A stretch of 64,000 nt of DNA from UBA4744 sp963707435 (GTDB lineage: Bacteria; Actinomycetota; Acidimicrobiia; Spongiisociales; UBA4744): NCBI GenBank assembly GCA_963707435.1, contig CAVPPF010000002.1:372001-436000 (forward strand), in the 5' to 3' direction. The position numbers and the translations under genes were made by a program. This document shows positions 35,071 through 44,518 of the stretch, piece after piece (positions within the stretch are counted from its first letter, which is position 1; each line of letters starts with the position of its first letter). Under the pieces are notes generated by a model. That model saw only the letters and a program-made list of their open reading frames with translations, made no database searches and was not told where the DNA came from.

Positions 35071-35833
35071 TCAGCGGGTCGTGTATCCCCCGTCGATGGT
35101 GATGAAGGCGCCGGTGACCCATGCCGACTCGTCGGATGCAAAGTAGACGGCCGCCCCGACCAGGTCTTCCGGTGTCGCCGCCCTGCCGAGCGGGATGTTG
35201 GCGATGCGTTGCGTTCGGACCTCGGGGATCGACATCATATCGGAGGAGAGATCCGTGTCGACGGTGCCCGGCGAGATCTCGTTAACCCTGATCTGATGCT
35301 CGGCCAACTCGAACGCCATCCCCTTGGTGAGCATGTGCCGCCCCGCCTGCGAGCATTGATAGTGGATTAGTCCGGGAGCGTGCGCTCCCAACTGATCGAC
35401 GAAACGTTGATGATGCTGCCGCCGTTTCCCGCCTCGATCATGTGCGAGACCACTCGCCGACTGACGAGGAAATACCCCTTGAGATTCACCGCCAAGGTCT
35501 CGTCCCAGTCGAGATTCTGAGATCTCTAGGAAAGGCTGTCGACGCAGAACCGCGGCGTTGTTCACCAAGATGTCGAAGCCACCTAAAGCCTGGCATGTCT
35601 CGGCCACAGCCCGATCTACCTCGGCGGCCACGGCGATGTTGGCTTGGACCGCGACGGCGGTCCCTCCCTCGGATTCGATTCTGTCCACGATCTCGTCGGC
35701 GGCTGCACGCTGTTGCCGGTACAGCACGGCGACTGAAGCGCCCTCCCTTGCGAAGTCGATGCAGATGGCGCGACCAATTCCCCGGCTCCCGCCGGTGACC
35801 AAGGCTCTCTTGCCCGTAAGTCGACCAGCTCAT
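35071..35833 (-). pseudogene. SDR-family oxidoreductase with several indels
   Basis: Reads VTGGSRGIGRAICIDFA, LVNNAAVLRR, then loses homology. The missing piece (LAVNLKGYFLVSRRVV ... GGSIINVSSIS) is in another frame between about 35511 and 35372. The first frame then resumes with HYQCSQAGRHMLTKGMAFEL and ends VTGAFITIDGGYTTR. A third indel is needed near 35825 to reach the ATG. The catalytic YxxxK reads YxxxQ. The compensating indels suggest either consensus error or a decaying gene. Normal SDR length (about 250). Confidence 0.7.
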
Positions 35834-35933
35834 CGGCTCATCGTAGCTGGGAACCACCTGGGCTGACGCTGTCGTGTGTAGCGTAGACTTGCTGTCTCGG
35901 GGGCCGTCAAGGCGCCCACTGGAGGTAATCACA

Positions 35934-37112
35934 ATGCCAAGGCCCGCCATCTCGAAGCGTGCGGCTGCGGTGCCGAACTGGCGGGAGTTGTACCACCAGT
36001 CGATAGGTCAGGCCTCGGGCGCCGCCAAGGATCTCCTTCTTACGGGTGGCGGCGAGTGGTCGACCGAAATCGCTATGCCGGACCACCTCATCGCGGCGGC
36101 CACTGACGCGGTCAGGAGTCGACCGCAGTACACGTCGGAACTGGGCATTGCCCCTCTCAGAGAGGCGATCTCTCGCAAACTCCAAGCCGAGAATGGCATC
36201 GTCGTCAATCCTGAGACCGGGATCGTTGTCACCAGTGGGGCAACCGAGGCCATTTGCACCACGATTCTGGCGCTCGTCGATCCCGGCGACGAGGTTCTCT
36301 TCGGAGATCCCTATTACATGGCGATCTACCGACCCAATGTCGTGCTGGCTGGGGGAACCGTAGTGAACGTTCCGACGAGCGCCGCAGACAACTTCCGCAT
36401 CGATCCCGATGATCTAGAAGCGGCCGTCACGGATCGCACCAAACTCATCGTGCTCACCTCGCCGGAGAACCCAACCGGAGCAGTTCTATCTGAAGACGCG
36501 CTGCTGAGAGTGGCTGAAATTGCCGATCGGCACGACCTACTAATCATTTCCGATGAGATGTACGAGAAGTTCGTTTACGACGGCCGAAAGTGCACCAGCA
36601 TCGCCTCATTCGGTCAGGCATCAGACCGTACGATCACTATCAATGGGTTCTCGAAGACCTACGGCCTCACCGGATATCGAGTCGGGTACGTGGCCGGACC
36701 GCCTGATTATGTGCGCACGATCGCCGAGATCCGAGCCGCGACGTCGCTGTGCGCCAGCGAGGTCTCGCAGCGGGTGGCACTCGCCGCCCAGGAGGGCCCG
36801 CAGGATTGGCTTCCGCCAATCATCAAGAGATACGAGGAAGCCAGGAACACCCTGGTCGCAGGTTTCAATTCGATTGACGGCGTCGAAGCGCCATCACCTG
36901 ACGGCGCTATCTACGTGTTCCCGGACATGAGCTCGTTCGGTATGTCCTCGATGGACTTAACTCTCTATCTGATCCGGACGGCGGAGGTCGCCAATCGACC
37001 GGGTACCTACTTCGGTGACGCCGGCGAGGGCTATGTACGGTTCAACATCCCCCCCAACCAGTCCACGGCAGAGGAAGTGGTGATCGCGTTCGCGCCGCAC
37101 TCGAGCTCTTGA
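35934..37112 (+). CDS. PLP-dependent aminotransferase, class I/II
   Basis: 392-residue fold-type I aminotransferase of the AspC/AlaT type. Visible features are VTSGATEAI, TSPENPTGAVL, SDEMYEKFVYDG (Asp binding the pyridine N), the PLP lysine in NGFSKTYGLTGYRVGY and the final Arg in GYVRFNI. GGAGG lies nine bases before the ATG. It is divergent from the SDR on the other side. Likely deaminates an amino acid released by neighbouring hydrolases; donor and acceptor are not predictable. Confidence 0.92.
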   Translation: MPRPAISKRAAAVPNWRELYHQSIGQASGAAKDLLLTGGGEWSTEIAMPDHLIAAATDAVRSRPQYTSELGIAPLREAISRKLQAENGIVVNPETGIVVTSGATEAICTTILALVDPGDEVLFGDPYYMAIYRPNVVLAGGTVVNVPTSAADNFRIDPDDLEAAVTDRTKLIVLTSPENPTGAVLSEDALLRVAEIADRHDLLIISDEMYEKFVYDGRKCTSIASFGQASDRTITINGFSKTYGLTGYRVGYVAGPPDYVRTIAEIRAATSLCASEVSQRVALAAQEGPQDWLPPIIKRYEEARNTLVAGFNSIDGVEAPSPDGAIYVFPDMSSFGMSSMDLTLYLIRTAEVANRPGTYFGDAGEGYVRFNIPPNQSTAEEVVIAFAPHSSS

Positions 37113-37220
37113 GTGATTGAAGGGCCGTCATATGCTGCTGCATGGGGGCCGGTGCGGAGCGACGGGCGCCGGGTAGCGCTACTACCGTAAGCGTCGACAA
37201 CTACCGATTGGGAACCGGAC

Positions 37221-38168
37221 TTGGAGCAGCGCAAACTCGGTGACAGTGAACTGTACGTTTCCGTTCTCGGCCTCGGGGGTAATACCTTTGGCCTTTCATG
37301 CGACGCTGAGCAAACTGCCGAGATCGTCAACAACGCCCTTGACTCGGGAGTCACATTCATCGACACGGCGGATGCTTATTCCAAAGGACGTTCCGAGGAA
37401 TACATAGGCCGGGCGCTCAAAGGTAGGCGAGAAGAAGCGATCCTGGCCACTAAGACAGGTTGGCCGCAGGATCAGGAGGACCGCGGACGGCTTTCCCGGA
37501 GACGGCTTTTGGCAGCTGTGGATGCCAGCCTCCGCAGGCTCGGTACCGATTACATTGATCTCTTCTACCTGCACCATCCTGATCCGGACACCCCTATCGA
37601 AGAGACTTTGGCCGCCCTCGACTACCTCGTCCACGACGGGAAAGTCCGCCACCTGGGGTGCTCGAATTACCCAGGCTCGCAGCTGGCAACAATGGCTGGG
37701 ATGGCTCGACGGGCAGGCTGGACCCCCCTCATCGCTTCACAATCGGAGTACAGCCTCATAGACAGAGAAATCGAGAAAGAGGTGCTGCCCGCTGCTCGTC
37801 GGTTTGGCTATGGCCTGGTCGCGTTCGCGCCCCTCGCATCGGGGTTCCTGACCGGGAAGTATCGGCGAGGTGAGCCAGTACCGGCAGGCGTCCGAGGGGC
37901 CGACAATCCCGCCTGGCAGGGGCGACGTCTCACCAACCGGAACTTTGTTATCCTAGAACATCTGGAAAAGGTCGCTGCAAAGCACGGTCTGACAGTCCCC
38001 GATGTCGCTGTTGCATGGGTGGCGGCTCAAGAAGGGGTCTCCTCTGTATTGGTTGGTGCCACGAGCCCCGATCAATTGAACAGAAACGTCGAAGCAGTCG
38101 GCCGGCCGCAGTCAGCAGAAGCTATCAATGGTTTGACTCAGGGTCTCGATGAAGGGGCTTCTCACTGA
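37221..38168 (+). CDS. Aldo/keto reductase
   Basis: 315-residue NADPH-dependent AKR. The tetrad is seen as D-Y in DTADAYSKG, Lys in LATKTGW and His in YLHHPDPD. The cofactor end SVLVGATSPDQL is typical. The TTG start at 37221 is weakly supported, but LEQRKLGDSEL matches family N-termini (MxYRxLGxSGL). The 3' end overlaps the convergent MFS gene by 44 bases. Role in this cluster is unclear; perhaps reduces keto products. Confidence 0.9.
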   Translation: MEQRKLGDSELYVSVLGLGGNTFGLSCDAEQTAEIVNNALDSGVTFIDTADAYSKGRSEEYIGRALKGRREEAILATKTGWPQDQEDRGRLSRRRLLAAVDASLRRLGTDYIDLFYLHHPDPDTPIEETLAALDYLVHDGKVRHLGCSNYPGSQLATMAGMARRAGWTPLIASQSEYSLIDREIEKEVLPAARRFGYGLVAFAPLASGFLTGKYRRGEPVPAGVRGADNPAWQGRRLTNRNFVILEHLEKVAAKHGLTVPDVAVAWVAAQEGVSSVLVGATSPDQLNRNVEAVGRPQSAEAINGLTQGLDEGASH

Positions 38169-39297
38169 ACTGAGACGCGAAGATTGCCAAAGCTGCCATT
38201 CCGGCTGCCGCCGCTGCGAACAGCCAGCCACGCGCAAATGACCCGGTCTCCGCTACGAAACCAAACGCGACGGGCCCGGCGAAAGCTCCCAAAAAAGCGG
38301 CGCTGCCCATAACACCGGTCACCGATCCCGGTCGCTCTGGATTCCCCGATGCAACCCCGAAGGAGAGCAGTCCGATCCAGCCCCATGACGTACCCACCAC
38401 CAGGGGGGCGGCAATCGCAAACCAAGGCCACGGAGTCGCCCAGAGGGCGAGGTAACCGGCGGATCCGACGGCGAGGATTGCGGCCACCCAGCGAATGGCA
38501 CGGGGCGGCGAGTTGCGGACACGCCACCCCAGAAATAGCCGAAAGAATATGGCGACTGCGCTCCCCGCCGAGAGGATCAGTCCCGCCCCTCCGAGGGGTG
38601 CTCCGGATTCGACCGCGGCCGCAACGAGAAAAGTGGTCGCGCCAACTGCTGCTGCTGTGCCGAGGAATGCTCCCAATGCAACCAACAACAACCTGCGGGT
38701 AAGGAAGGCGCTTTCGTGAGTTTGTTTGGGAGCAACAGTCGACGTTCGAGTCGAGAGTTGGTATGAACGGACAAGGAGACTTGCAGCGAACGCGATCCCG
38801 ACTGACAAGATGTAGGCCCATCGCCAACCCAGGGGCCCGGCTACCGCTGGTATGGCAAAACCGGCCACTAGGGCGGCCCCGGGGAAAGCGGCCTTGCTGA
38901 CGCCGAAGGCCATCGAACGATCTTCGCGACAGATGGCACTCGTGAGATGAGCATTGATCGATGCATCTCCCAACGCAGCACCGGCTCCGGCCAAAAAGAG
39001 AAGCGGAATCAACGTGCCCTGGCTCGCCAACGCCGGGATTCCGGCGGACGCGATGCCTGCGATCACCGTCGCCGCCAAGAGGGTCCGGGATGGCCCCATC
39101 CGGTCTGCCAGGCGACCGGACGGTGCGGATAGGAGGCCCCCTACCAAGAAAGCTCCTCCCACAGCCACACCAACGGTCCCGGCGCTGACACCCAGATCGG
39201 AGCGCAGCTGTTCGGTGAACGCTCCAGTCAGGAATATCGGGAGCCCCACTGCCACAGCCACAACCACAGCGACAACCAGCGGCCGGTTTGGGTGCAC
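38125..39297 (-). CDS. Major facilitator superfamily transporter
   Basis: About 390 residues with twelve predicted membrane segments. The MFS loop 2-3 motif appears as GRLADRMGPSRTLLA. The N-terminus is uncertain: GTG 39297 gives VHPNRPLVVA just before helix 1, while longer starts would overlap the divergent M20 gene. Homology pattern is of the CynX/NimT-like or general drug/metabolite type, so cargo is unknown. The end overlaps the aldo/keto reductase gene tail to tail. Confidence 0.85.
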   Translation of the reverse strand: MHPNRPLVVAVVVAVAVGLPIFLTGAFTEQLRSDLGVSAGTVGVAVGGAFLVGGLLSAPSGRLADRMGPSRTLLAATVIAGIASAGIPALASQGTLIPLLFLAGAGAALGDASINAHLTSAICREDRSMAFGVSKAAFPGAALVAGFAIPAVAGPLGWRWAYILSVGIAFAASLLVRSYQLSTRTSTVAPKQTHESAFLTRRLLLVALGAFLGTAAAVGATTFLVAAAVESGAPLGGAGLILSAGSAVAIFFRLFLGWRVRNSPPRAIRWVAAILAVGSAGYLALWATPWPWFAIAAPLVVGTSWGWIGLLSFGVASGNPERPGSVTGVMGSAAFLGAFAGPVAFGFVAETGSFARGWLFAAAAAGMAALAIFASQFSEKPLHRDPESNH

Positions 39298-39367
39298 GTT
39301 CGTCAAACGCAAGAAGAAACTCTCATATCGTCCATCGGGCAACCCAGAGTAGTTGTAGGGTGATCCG

Positions 39368-40711
39368 GTGAGAGACTCTGCCCAAATGAAGGACCACCTC
39401 AAAAACGCCGCAGCCTCTTCGATTCGAGGAAGCGCCGGCTTTATCGTCGCAATGGCAGAGTCTCTCTACAACACACCGGAACTCGGTTTCCGAGAACATA
39501 GGACCTCGGACATGGTGGCCGAGAATCTCGCTGCCTGCGGCCTGCCAGCAGAGCGGGGGTTGGCGATCACCGGGGTCCGCGCAGTGCTCGACACTGGCCG
39601 GTCAGGACCGACGGTGGCCGTGCTCGGAGAGCTTGACGCACTTCCCCTCCGAGATCATCCCGACGCGGATCCCAATACCGGAGCCGTCCACGCCTGCGGG
39701 CACCACGCACAGCTCACCCATCTGCTGGCACTCGCCAGAGTTTTCACGTCCATCGACATAGAACGGCTCGTGGGCCAGATCGTTTTTCTGGCAGTACCCG
39801 CCGAGGAGTACGTCGACTTCGACTTTCGGCTGGGACTTGTCGAACAGGGACAGATCGAATTCCTAGGGGGTAAGGCGCAGCTCATAGTTGAGGGCGTATT
39901 TGAGAGAATCGATATGGCCATGATGGTGCATGCGACTGGACGGAGCGAGGATGGTGCCCTGGCAGTCCGATCGGGCATGAACGGGCTTATGGCGAAATCG
40001 GTTCGCTATGTCGGTCGAGCCGCACACGCTGGAATGGCACCGCACCGCGGTGTCAATGCCCTCAACGCCGCGAATCTTGCTCTGCACGCAATCCATCTCC
40101 AGCGGGAAACCTTCATCGACGACGATCATGTCCGTGTCCACCCCATCATCACTCGGGGGGGAGACGCCGTGAACGTAGTACCGGCAGATGTCAGGCTCGA
40201 ACTTTTCGTTCGGGCAGCGACACGAGAAGCCCTGCTCGACGCTTCATCCAAAGTTGACCGTTCGCTTTGTGCTGGTGCCGGCGCGGTGGGTGCCGGTGGG
40301 AGAATCAACAATCTAGGGGGCTATCTGCCCTTGGTGCCTCACCCGCCGTTCGAGGACCTCTTGGTCGCCAACGGTGACCAGTTGATGGGAACCGCCGGCG
40401 CGGTCCGACGACTTGGCCCGGTTGGAGGCTCAACCGATGCTGGGGATCTGAGTCATCTGATTCCGGTTCTGCATGCATTCCACGGTGGTTGTAGTGGGAT
40501 GAACCACGCCGAGGATTTCCAGGTCAGCGAGCCCGAGCTAGCCTACCTCCAACCGGCGATCGTCATGGCCTGGACGATCATCGATCTCCTCTCGGACGGC
40601 GGGGCGAAGGCGCGCACGATCATGGATTCATTTAAACCAGCCCTCACGGCCGAGGGGTATCTGGATTTGATGAGGTCCATGCAAGAAACTCGCGAGTTCA
40701 AGCCACTATGA
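39368..40711 (+). CDS. M20D-type amidohydrolase (AbgB/HipO-like)
   Basis: 447-residue member of the aminoacylase/p-aminobenzoyl-glutamate hydrolase group. Features are GELDALPLRDH, HACGHHAQLTHLL (HACGHD is usual, so the Asp is His), VPAEEYVDF (catalytic Glu pair) and the lid His in GRAAHAGMAPHRGVNALNA (split quote). The last conserved His lies in GMNHAEDFQ. GTG 39368 and ATG 39386 are both possible starts. Its end overlaps the next gene by ATGA. Likely releases glutamate or an amine from an amide. Confidence 0.85.
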   Translation: MRDSAQMKDHLKNAAASSIRGSAGFIVAMAESLYNTPELGFREHRTSDMVAENLAACGLPAERGLAITGVRAVLDTGRSGPTVAVLGELDALPLRDHPDADPNTGAVHACGHHAQLTHLLALARVFTSIDIERLVGQIVFLAVPAEEYVDFDFRLGLVEQGQIEFLGGKAQLIVEGVFERIDMAMMVHATGRSEDGALAVRSGMNGLMAKSVRYVGRAAHAGMAPHRGVNALNAANLALHAIHLQRETFIDDDHVRVHPIITRGGDAVNVVPADVRLELFVRAATREALLDASSKVDRSLCAGAGAVGAGGRINNLGGYLPLVPHPPFEDLLVANGDQLMGTAGAVRRLGPVGGSTDAGDLSHLIPVLHAFHGGCSGMNHAEDFQVSEPELAYLQPAIVMAWTIIDLLSDGGAKARTIMDSFKPALTAEGYLDLMRSMQETREFKPL

Positions 40712-41598
40712 AGCCCGCTTCATCCACGATCTCGGACCTCATGACAGGTGCATTCGATACGCACATTCATGCTGCTCCCGATATCGTCGATCGTGTCGGC
40801 GACTTCCTGGCGGTTGCACAGAGCGCCGAGACTGCCCGTATGGCCGGCTTGGTATTCAAGGATCTGAGCGGCGATACCGTGGACCGGGCTTACGCGATCA
40901 ATCAACTCGGTCTCGAACTCAAAGCATTTGGAGGTGTCGTCCTCGACCTACCCGTTGGGGGGGTTAATCCACGCGCTGTCCAAAGAACCCTGAGCAAGGG
41001 CGGGCGGGTTGTCTGGATGCCCGTTGCCCACTCCAGGAATACACTCGACCGCTACCGAACAGGATCTCTTCGGTTACTCATCCCTCCAGATGTGAATGAA
41101 GAGGAAGCACTTTCTGTGCTCACCAAGGACGGTGAGTTGACCGCAGAAGCCCGCGGGGTCGTGGACATAGTCGCTTCGCATGATGCTGTTTTGGCCTCGG
41201 GTCACCTTTCCGTCGAGGAGACAAAGGCTCTCTTCAGCTACGCGGTCAAGGCGGGAGTTCGCCGGCTGCTTGTCACCCACCCGTGCGGGCTCAGCATTGG
41301 CGCCACCGCGGACGACCAGCGCGAGTTGGTTGAACTCGGCGCCATGGTCGAACACTGCTACGCGCAGACCACTCCCGGGCTGGATGACCTGCCCCTCGAA
41401 TCGATAATCGACGCAATCAATGCGGTCGGTTCGGAGCATTGTGTGTTGGCGACCGATCTTGGCCAGGCATTCAACCCGCCCCATGTGGAAGGGCTTCGTC
41501 TCTTCGTCGAGGCACTGCTTGCGAGTGGTGTCGCGGCCGTGCAGCTGAGGGCCATGCTGCAGAAGAACCCCGCTCGACTGTTCCACTGGGCCGCATGA
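40708..41598 (+). CDS. DUF6282-type amidohydrolase-like protein
   Basis: 296 residues. The N-terminal AFDTHIHAAPD gives an HxH metal motif, followed by GLVFKDLSGD and VVLDLPVGGVNPRAV, then VVWMPVAHSRNTL, the pattern I recall for DUF6282 proteins. LVTHPCG and LATDLGQAFNP supply later His and Asp. No substrate is known. It is coupled to the M20D gene upstream (ATGA) and to the M20-like gene downstream (ATGA), so the three are one translational unit and probably one pathway. Confidence 0.8.
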   Translation: MKPASSTISDLMTGAFDTHIHAAPDIVDRVGDFLAVAQSAETARMAGLVFKDLSGDTVDRAYAINQLGLELKAFGGVVLDLPVGGVNPRAVQRTLSKGGRVVWMPVAHSRNTLDRYRTGSLRLLIPPDVNEEEALSVLTKDGELTAEARGVVDIVASHDAVLASGHLSVEETKALFSYAVKAGVRRLLVTHPCGLSIGATADDQRELVELGAMVEHCYAQTTPGLDDLPLESIIDAINAVGSEHCVLATDLGQAFNPPHVEGLRLFVEALLASGVAAVQLRAMLQKNPARLFHWAA

Positions 41599-43094
41599 CA
41601 GAATCCGCAGCAAGACTGCCGACCACGAAGCGGACGGAAGACCCACGAATGGAGAAACAGCGAGGCGAGATCCGGGAGTACCTAGTCACCCATCGCGAAC
41701 GACACGTCGCTCGGATCCAGAAGTTTCTGGCCCAAACCTCGGTTGCAGGCGGAAGAAGAGAACTGAAGGAAACGGCTGATCTTCTGGCTTCGTCCTACTC
41801 AGAATTGGGATGCAGCCAGGTTGAACTTGTTCCCAACGGCGGCACTCCCGGAGTCTTCGCCTTCTACGACGCTGGTTCCCCCCTCACCATCGTCAACTAT
41901 TGCATGTTCGACACAAAGGTTCCCCGACCCGATGGCTGGACCGTGGACCCCTACGAGGGAACCAGAGTCATTACTGAAGATCATGGCGAATGCCTCTACG
42001 GGCTTGGTGCCTATTCCCGGAAGGGCCCCTACATCGCTTGGTTGAATGCCCTCGAGGCACATATCGCGGTCGCCAGAAACCTTCCGGTCAACATTCTGTT
42101 CCTGGCCGAAGGCGAAGAGAACATCGGGAGCCCCCATTACCGATCGATGATCAATCAATACCGACAACAGTTGTCGAAGGCTCAAGCTTGCTTCAGTCCG
42201 GGCGCCGCCGCAAAAGACAATACTCTTGAACTTCGGCTCGGATACAAAGGGTTGATCGTTGTCCAACTCACAGCCAGCGGACAAGCCTGGGGTCGCGGCC
42301 CTTTCCTGCGTGACGACCATGGCATGGCCCAGGGCGTTGTTGACAGCTCGGGTTGGCGGCTGGTATCCGCCCTGGCAACGCTCGTGGAGGATGGCGGTCG
42401 CCGCGTTTGCGTAACGGGGTTCGATGATCAATCGAGACCACCCAACGAAGTTGACATCACCGCTATCTGTAGCCTCATCGACCAGCACGCTTCAAGGCCC
42501 TGGTATGAGGTCCTTGACGGCATCGGAGGCCCGCCTGGTCAATCTTCCGCTGAACTGACCGAAGAAGAGATCTACCGTCGTTACTACTTCGAACCCAGCT
42601 GCAACCTCCACCAGATCTCCCTAGGCATGCACCCAACCGGTGCGTTTCTTCTTCCGGGCAGCGCATCTGCCTCCATGGACATACGCCTGCCACAGGGATA
42701 CGAGTCCCGAGGTGTTGTGAAGGCGCTGAGAAGACATCTGGATGCCATGGGATTCCCAGACGTAGAGCTTGAGGTGCTAGCTGACCATCCCGCATGGTCG
42801 ACAGATCCAGAAAGCGAACTCGTCTCTGCGGTGAACGCTGCGTGCCAACGGGCAGGCGTGAGTGTCTCTTCGCAGCCGTACACGGCCGGTGGTGGACCCT
42901 GGACCTTGTTCGGAACCGAATTCGGCATGCCCGTCCTGTTCAACGTTGGCATTGGGCAGGGCGCCCGCGCTGGCGGTCCAGATGAAGTCATGATTATCGA
43001 AGAAGAAGGCAGCGGTGCTGGACTTATCGCATCAGAGCTTTGGTATTCCGACTTCCTGCGGGCGTTCGCTGACAAGATGTCGATCAAAGCTTGA
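41595..43094 (+). CDS. M20-fold protein with all metal ligands replaced (probable pseudo-peptidase)
   Basis: 499 residues with the overall M20 dipeptidase pattern and an uninterrupted frame. The expected zinc residues are missing. GHxDVxP reads YCMFDTKVP (His to Cys), GRGAxDDKG reads GLGAYSRKG (both Asp lost) and EGEEEIGS reads EGEENIGS (ligand Glu to Asn). The last HSPNE reads AGGPDEV. Only the catalytic Glu remains. It therefore probably binds rather than cleaves, or uses another mechanism. The start is ATG 41595, overlapping the DUF6282 stop; ATG 41649 is an alternative. Its neighbours are two real hydrolases. Confidence 0.8.
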   Translation: MTESAARLPTTKRTEDPRMEKQRGEIREYLVTHRERHVARIQKFLAQTSVAGGRRELKETADLLASSYSELGCSQVELVPNGGTPGVFAFYDAGSPLTIVNYCMFDTKVPRPDGWTVDPYEGTRVITEDHGECLYGLGAYSRKGPYIAWLNALEAHIAVARNLPVNILFLAEGEENIGSPHYRSMINQYRQQLSKAQACFSPGAAAKDNTLELRLGYKGLIVVQLTASGQAWGRGPFLRDDHGMAQGVVDSSGWRLVSALATLVEDGGRRVCVTGFDDQSRPPNEVDITAICSLIDQHASRPWYEVLDGIGGPPGQSSAELTEEEIYRRYYFEPSCNLHQISLGMHPTGAFLLPGSASASMDIRLPQGYESRGVVKALRRHLDAMGFPDVELEVLADHPAWSTDPESELVSAVNAACQRAGVSVSSQPYTAGGGPWTLFGTEFGMPVLFNVGIGQGARAGGPDEVMIIEEEGSGAGLIASELWYSDFLRAFADKMSIKA

Positions 43095-43270
43095 CAACCG
43101 CTGTCCCCGCTAATCGAGACCCGCTGCGGATGACCACGTCACCGGGCGGAAGTCCATGCTTTCAGAGAAGCTCTGCGATAATGAGCGCAACTATGTCGAA
43201 GAGCCCATGTTGAGTGCCCACAGACGGACCCGTCGGCCGACCCCTCCGAGGGTGAACCCGGTACGCTTCG

Positions 43271-44312
43271 ATGTCCAAGGTTAGGGCGCTTGTAAAAGCT
43301 CGAAGCGAGCCTGGGATCTGGCTGTCCGAAATACCGCTTCCGGTAGTCAGGGACGACGAGGTACTGATTCGCGTACTGAAAACGGGGATATGCGGAACAG
43401 ACTTGCATATCTACCGATGGGACGAGTGGGCCCGCAAGACTATTGCCACACCGATGATCGTTGGCCACGAGTTCGTCGGTGAGATCGCAGAGGTTGGCTC
43501 CAGCGTTGTCGGCTTCGAACCTGGCATGTTGGTTTCCGGTGAGGGCCACGTTGTTTGTGGGAAGTGTCGCAATTGCATGGCTGGCCGGAGACATCTATGT
43601 GCGAACAGTTCCGGGATTGGGGTGAACCGGTCCGGAGCCTTTGCGGAATACATTGCGATTCCGTACGCCAACCTCTGGGAACACCACCCGGGTGTTGATC
43701 TCGAAGTCGCGGCAGTATTCGATCCATACGGCAACGCTGTTCATTCGGCTCTCCAGTACGACCTTGTCGGTGAGGACGTGCTGATCACGGGTGCTGGACC
43801 CATCGGGATCATGGCCGCGGCAGTTTGCCGTCATGCGGGCGCCAGGTACATCGTGATCACGGATGTGAACCCGTATCGTCTGGAGTTGGCGAGGACAATG
43901 GGCGTGACCCGTGCCGTCGATGTCCGCACCGAAAGCCTTGCCGAGGTCCAGAGAGATCTGGCCATGAGGGAGGGCTTTGACGTCGGCCTAGAGATGAGCG
44001 GGAGTCCATCTGCCTTCAGAGACCTACTGGCGAACATGTGCCACGGGGGCAAGATCGCCATGCTTGGCCTTCCCGACCGAGAGATGGAAGTCGATTGGAC
44101 CACCGTTGTTTTCAACATGCTCACTATCAAAGGAATCTACGGGCGACGAGATGTACGAGACGTGGTACAAGATGAGCGTGATGATCGAGGGTGGACTCGA
44201 CCTCAGCCCGATTATCACGCATCGTTTTGGCGTTGAAGACTTCCAACCGGCCTTCGATGTGATGCTCTCCGGTGATTGCGGAAAGGTCGTACTGAACTGG
44301 TCCGAGCATTAG
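43271..44312 (+). CDS. tdh: L-threonine 3-dehydrogenase (zinc MDR type), one frameshift
   Basis: Oxidises threonine to 2-amino-3-ketobutyrate with NAD+. The sequence follows Tdh closely: KTGICGTDLHIYRWDEWA, VGHEFVGEI, the structural zinc cysteines CGKCRNCMAGRRHLC, GVNRSGAFAEYI, VFDPYGNAVHSAL, LITGAGPIGIMAA. At about 44144-44148 one extra base shifts frame 2 to 0; removing it gives GREMYETWYKM and the ending GGLDLSPIITHRF ... GKVVLNW. The partner kbl (2-amino-3-ketobutyrate ligase) is not adjacent. Two hairpins follow 140 to 210 bases after the stop. Confidence 0.9.
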
Positions 44313-44447
44313 GAAAGAGAAGCGTCACGGGCGTACGTGGCTGTGAACAGCGAACGTGCCGGAAAGCCCGAGACCGCCTGTCGACTGCAAGGATCCTGCG
44401 GATCAGAGACTCTGAGTGCTTGGCGATAGAGGGACACGAAGCCGCAT

Positions 44448-44467
44448 CCCGAACCCGGGGGTTCGGG
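44448..44467 (+). terminator. 9-bp hairpin downstream of tdh
   Basis: CCCGAACCC pairs with GGGTTCGGG around GG, followed by CTCCTT. Possible terminator for the tdh transcript. Confidence 0.45.
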
Positions 44468-44492
44468 CTCCTTGGGGATGGTGGGTTTGTCG

Positions 44493-44518
44493 AAGCCAGC
44501 CTCTGAGCAGAGGGGCTT
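44493..44518 (+). terminator. Second hairpin downstream of tdh
   Basis: CCTCT/AGAGG around GAGC, extended by AAGCC/GGCTT, and followed by GCTTTG. It could be a terminator or a decayed relative of the tRNA-Asn terminator. Confidence 0.4.
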
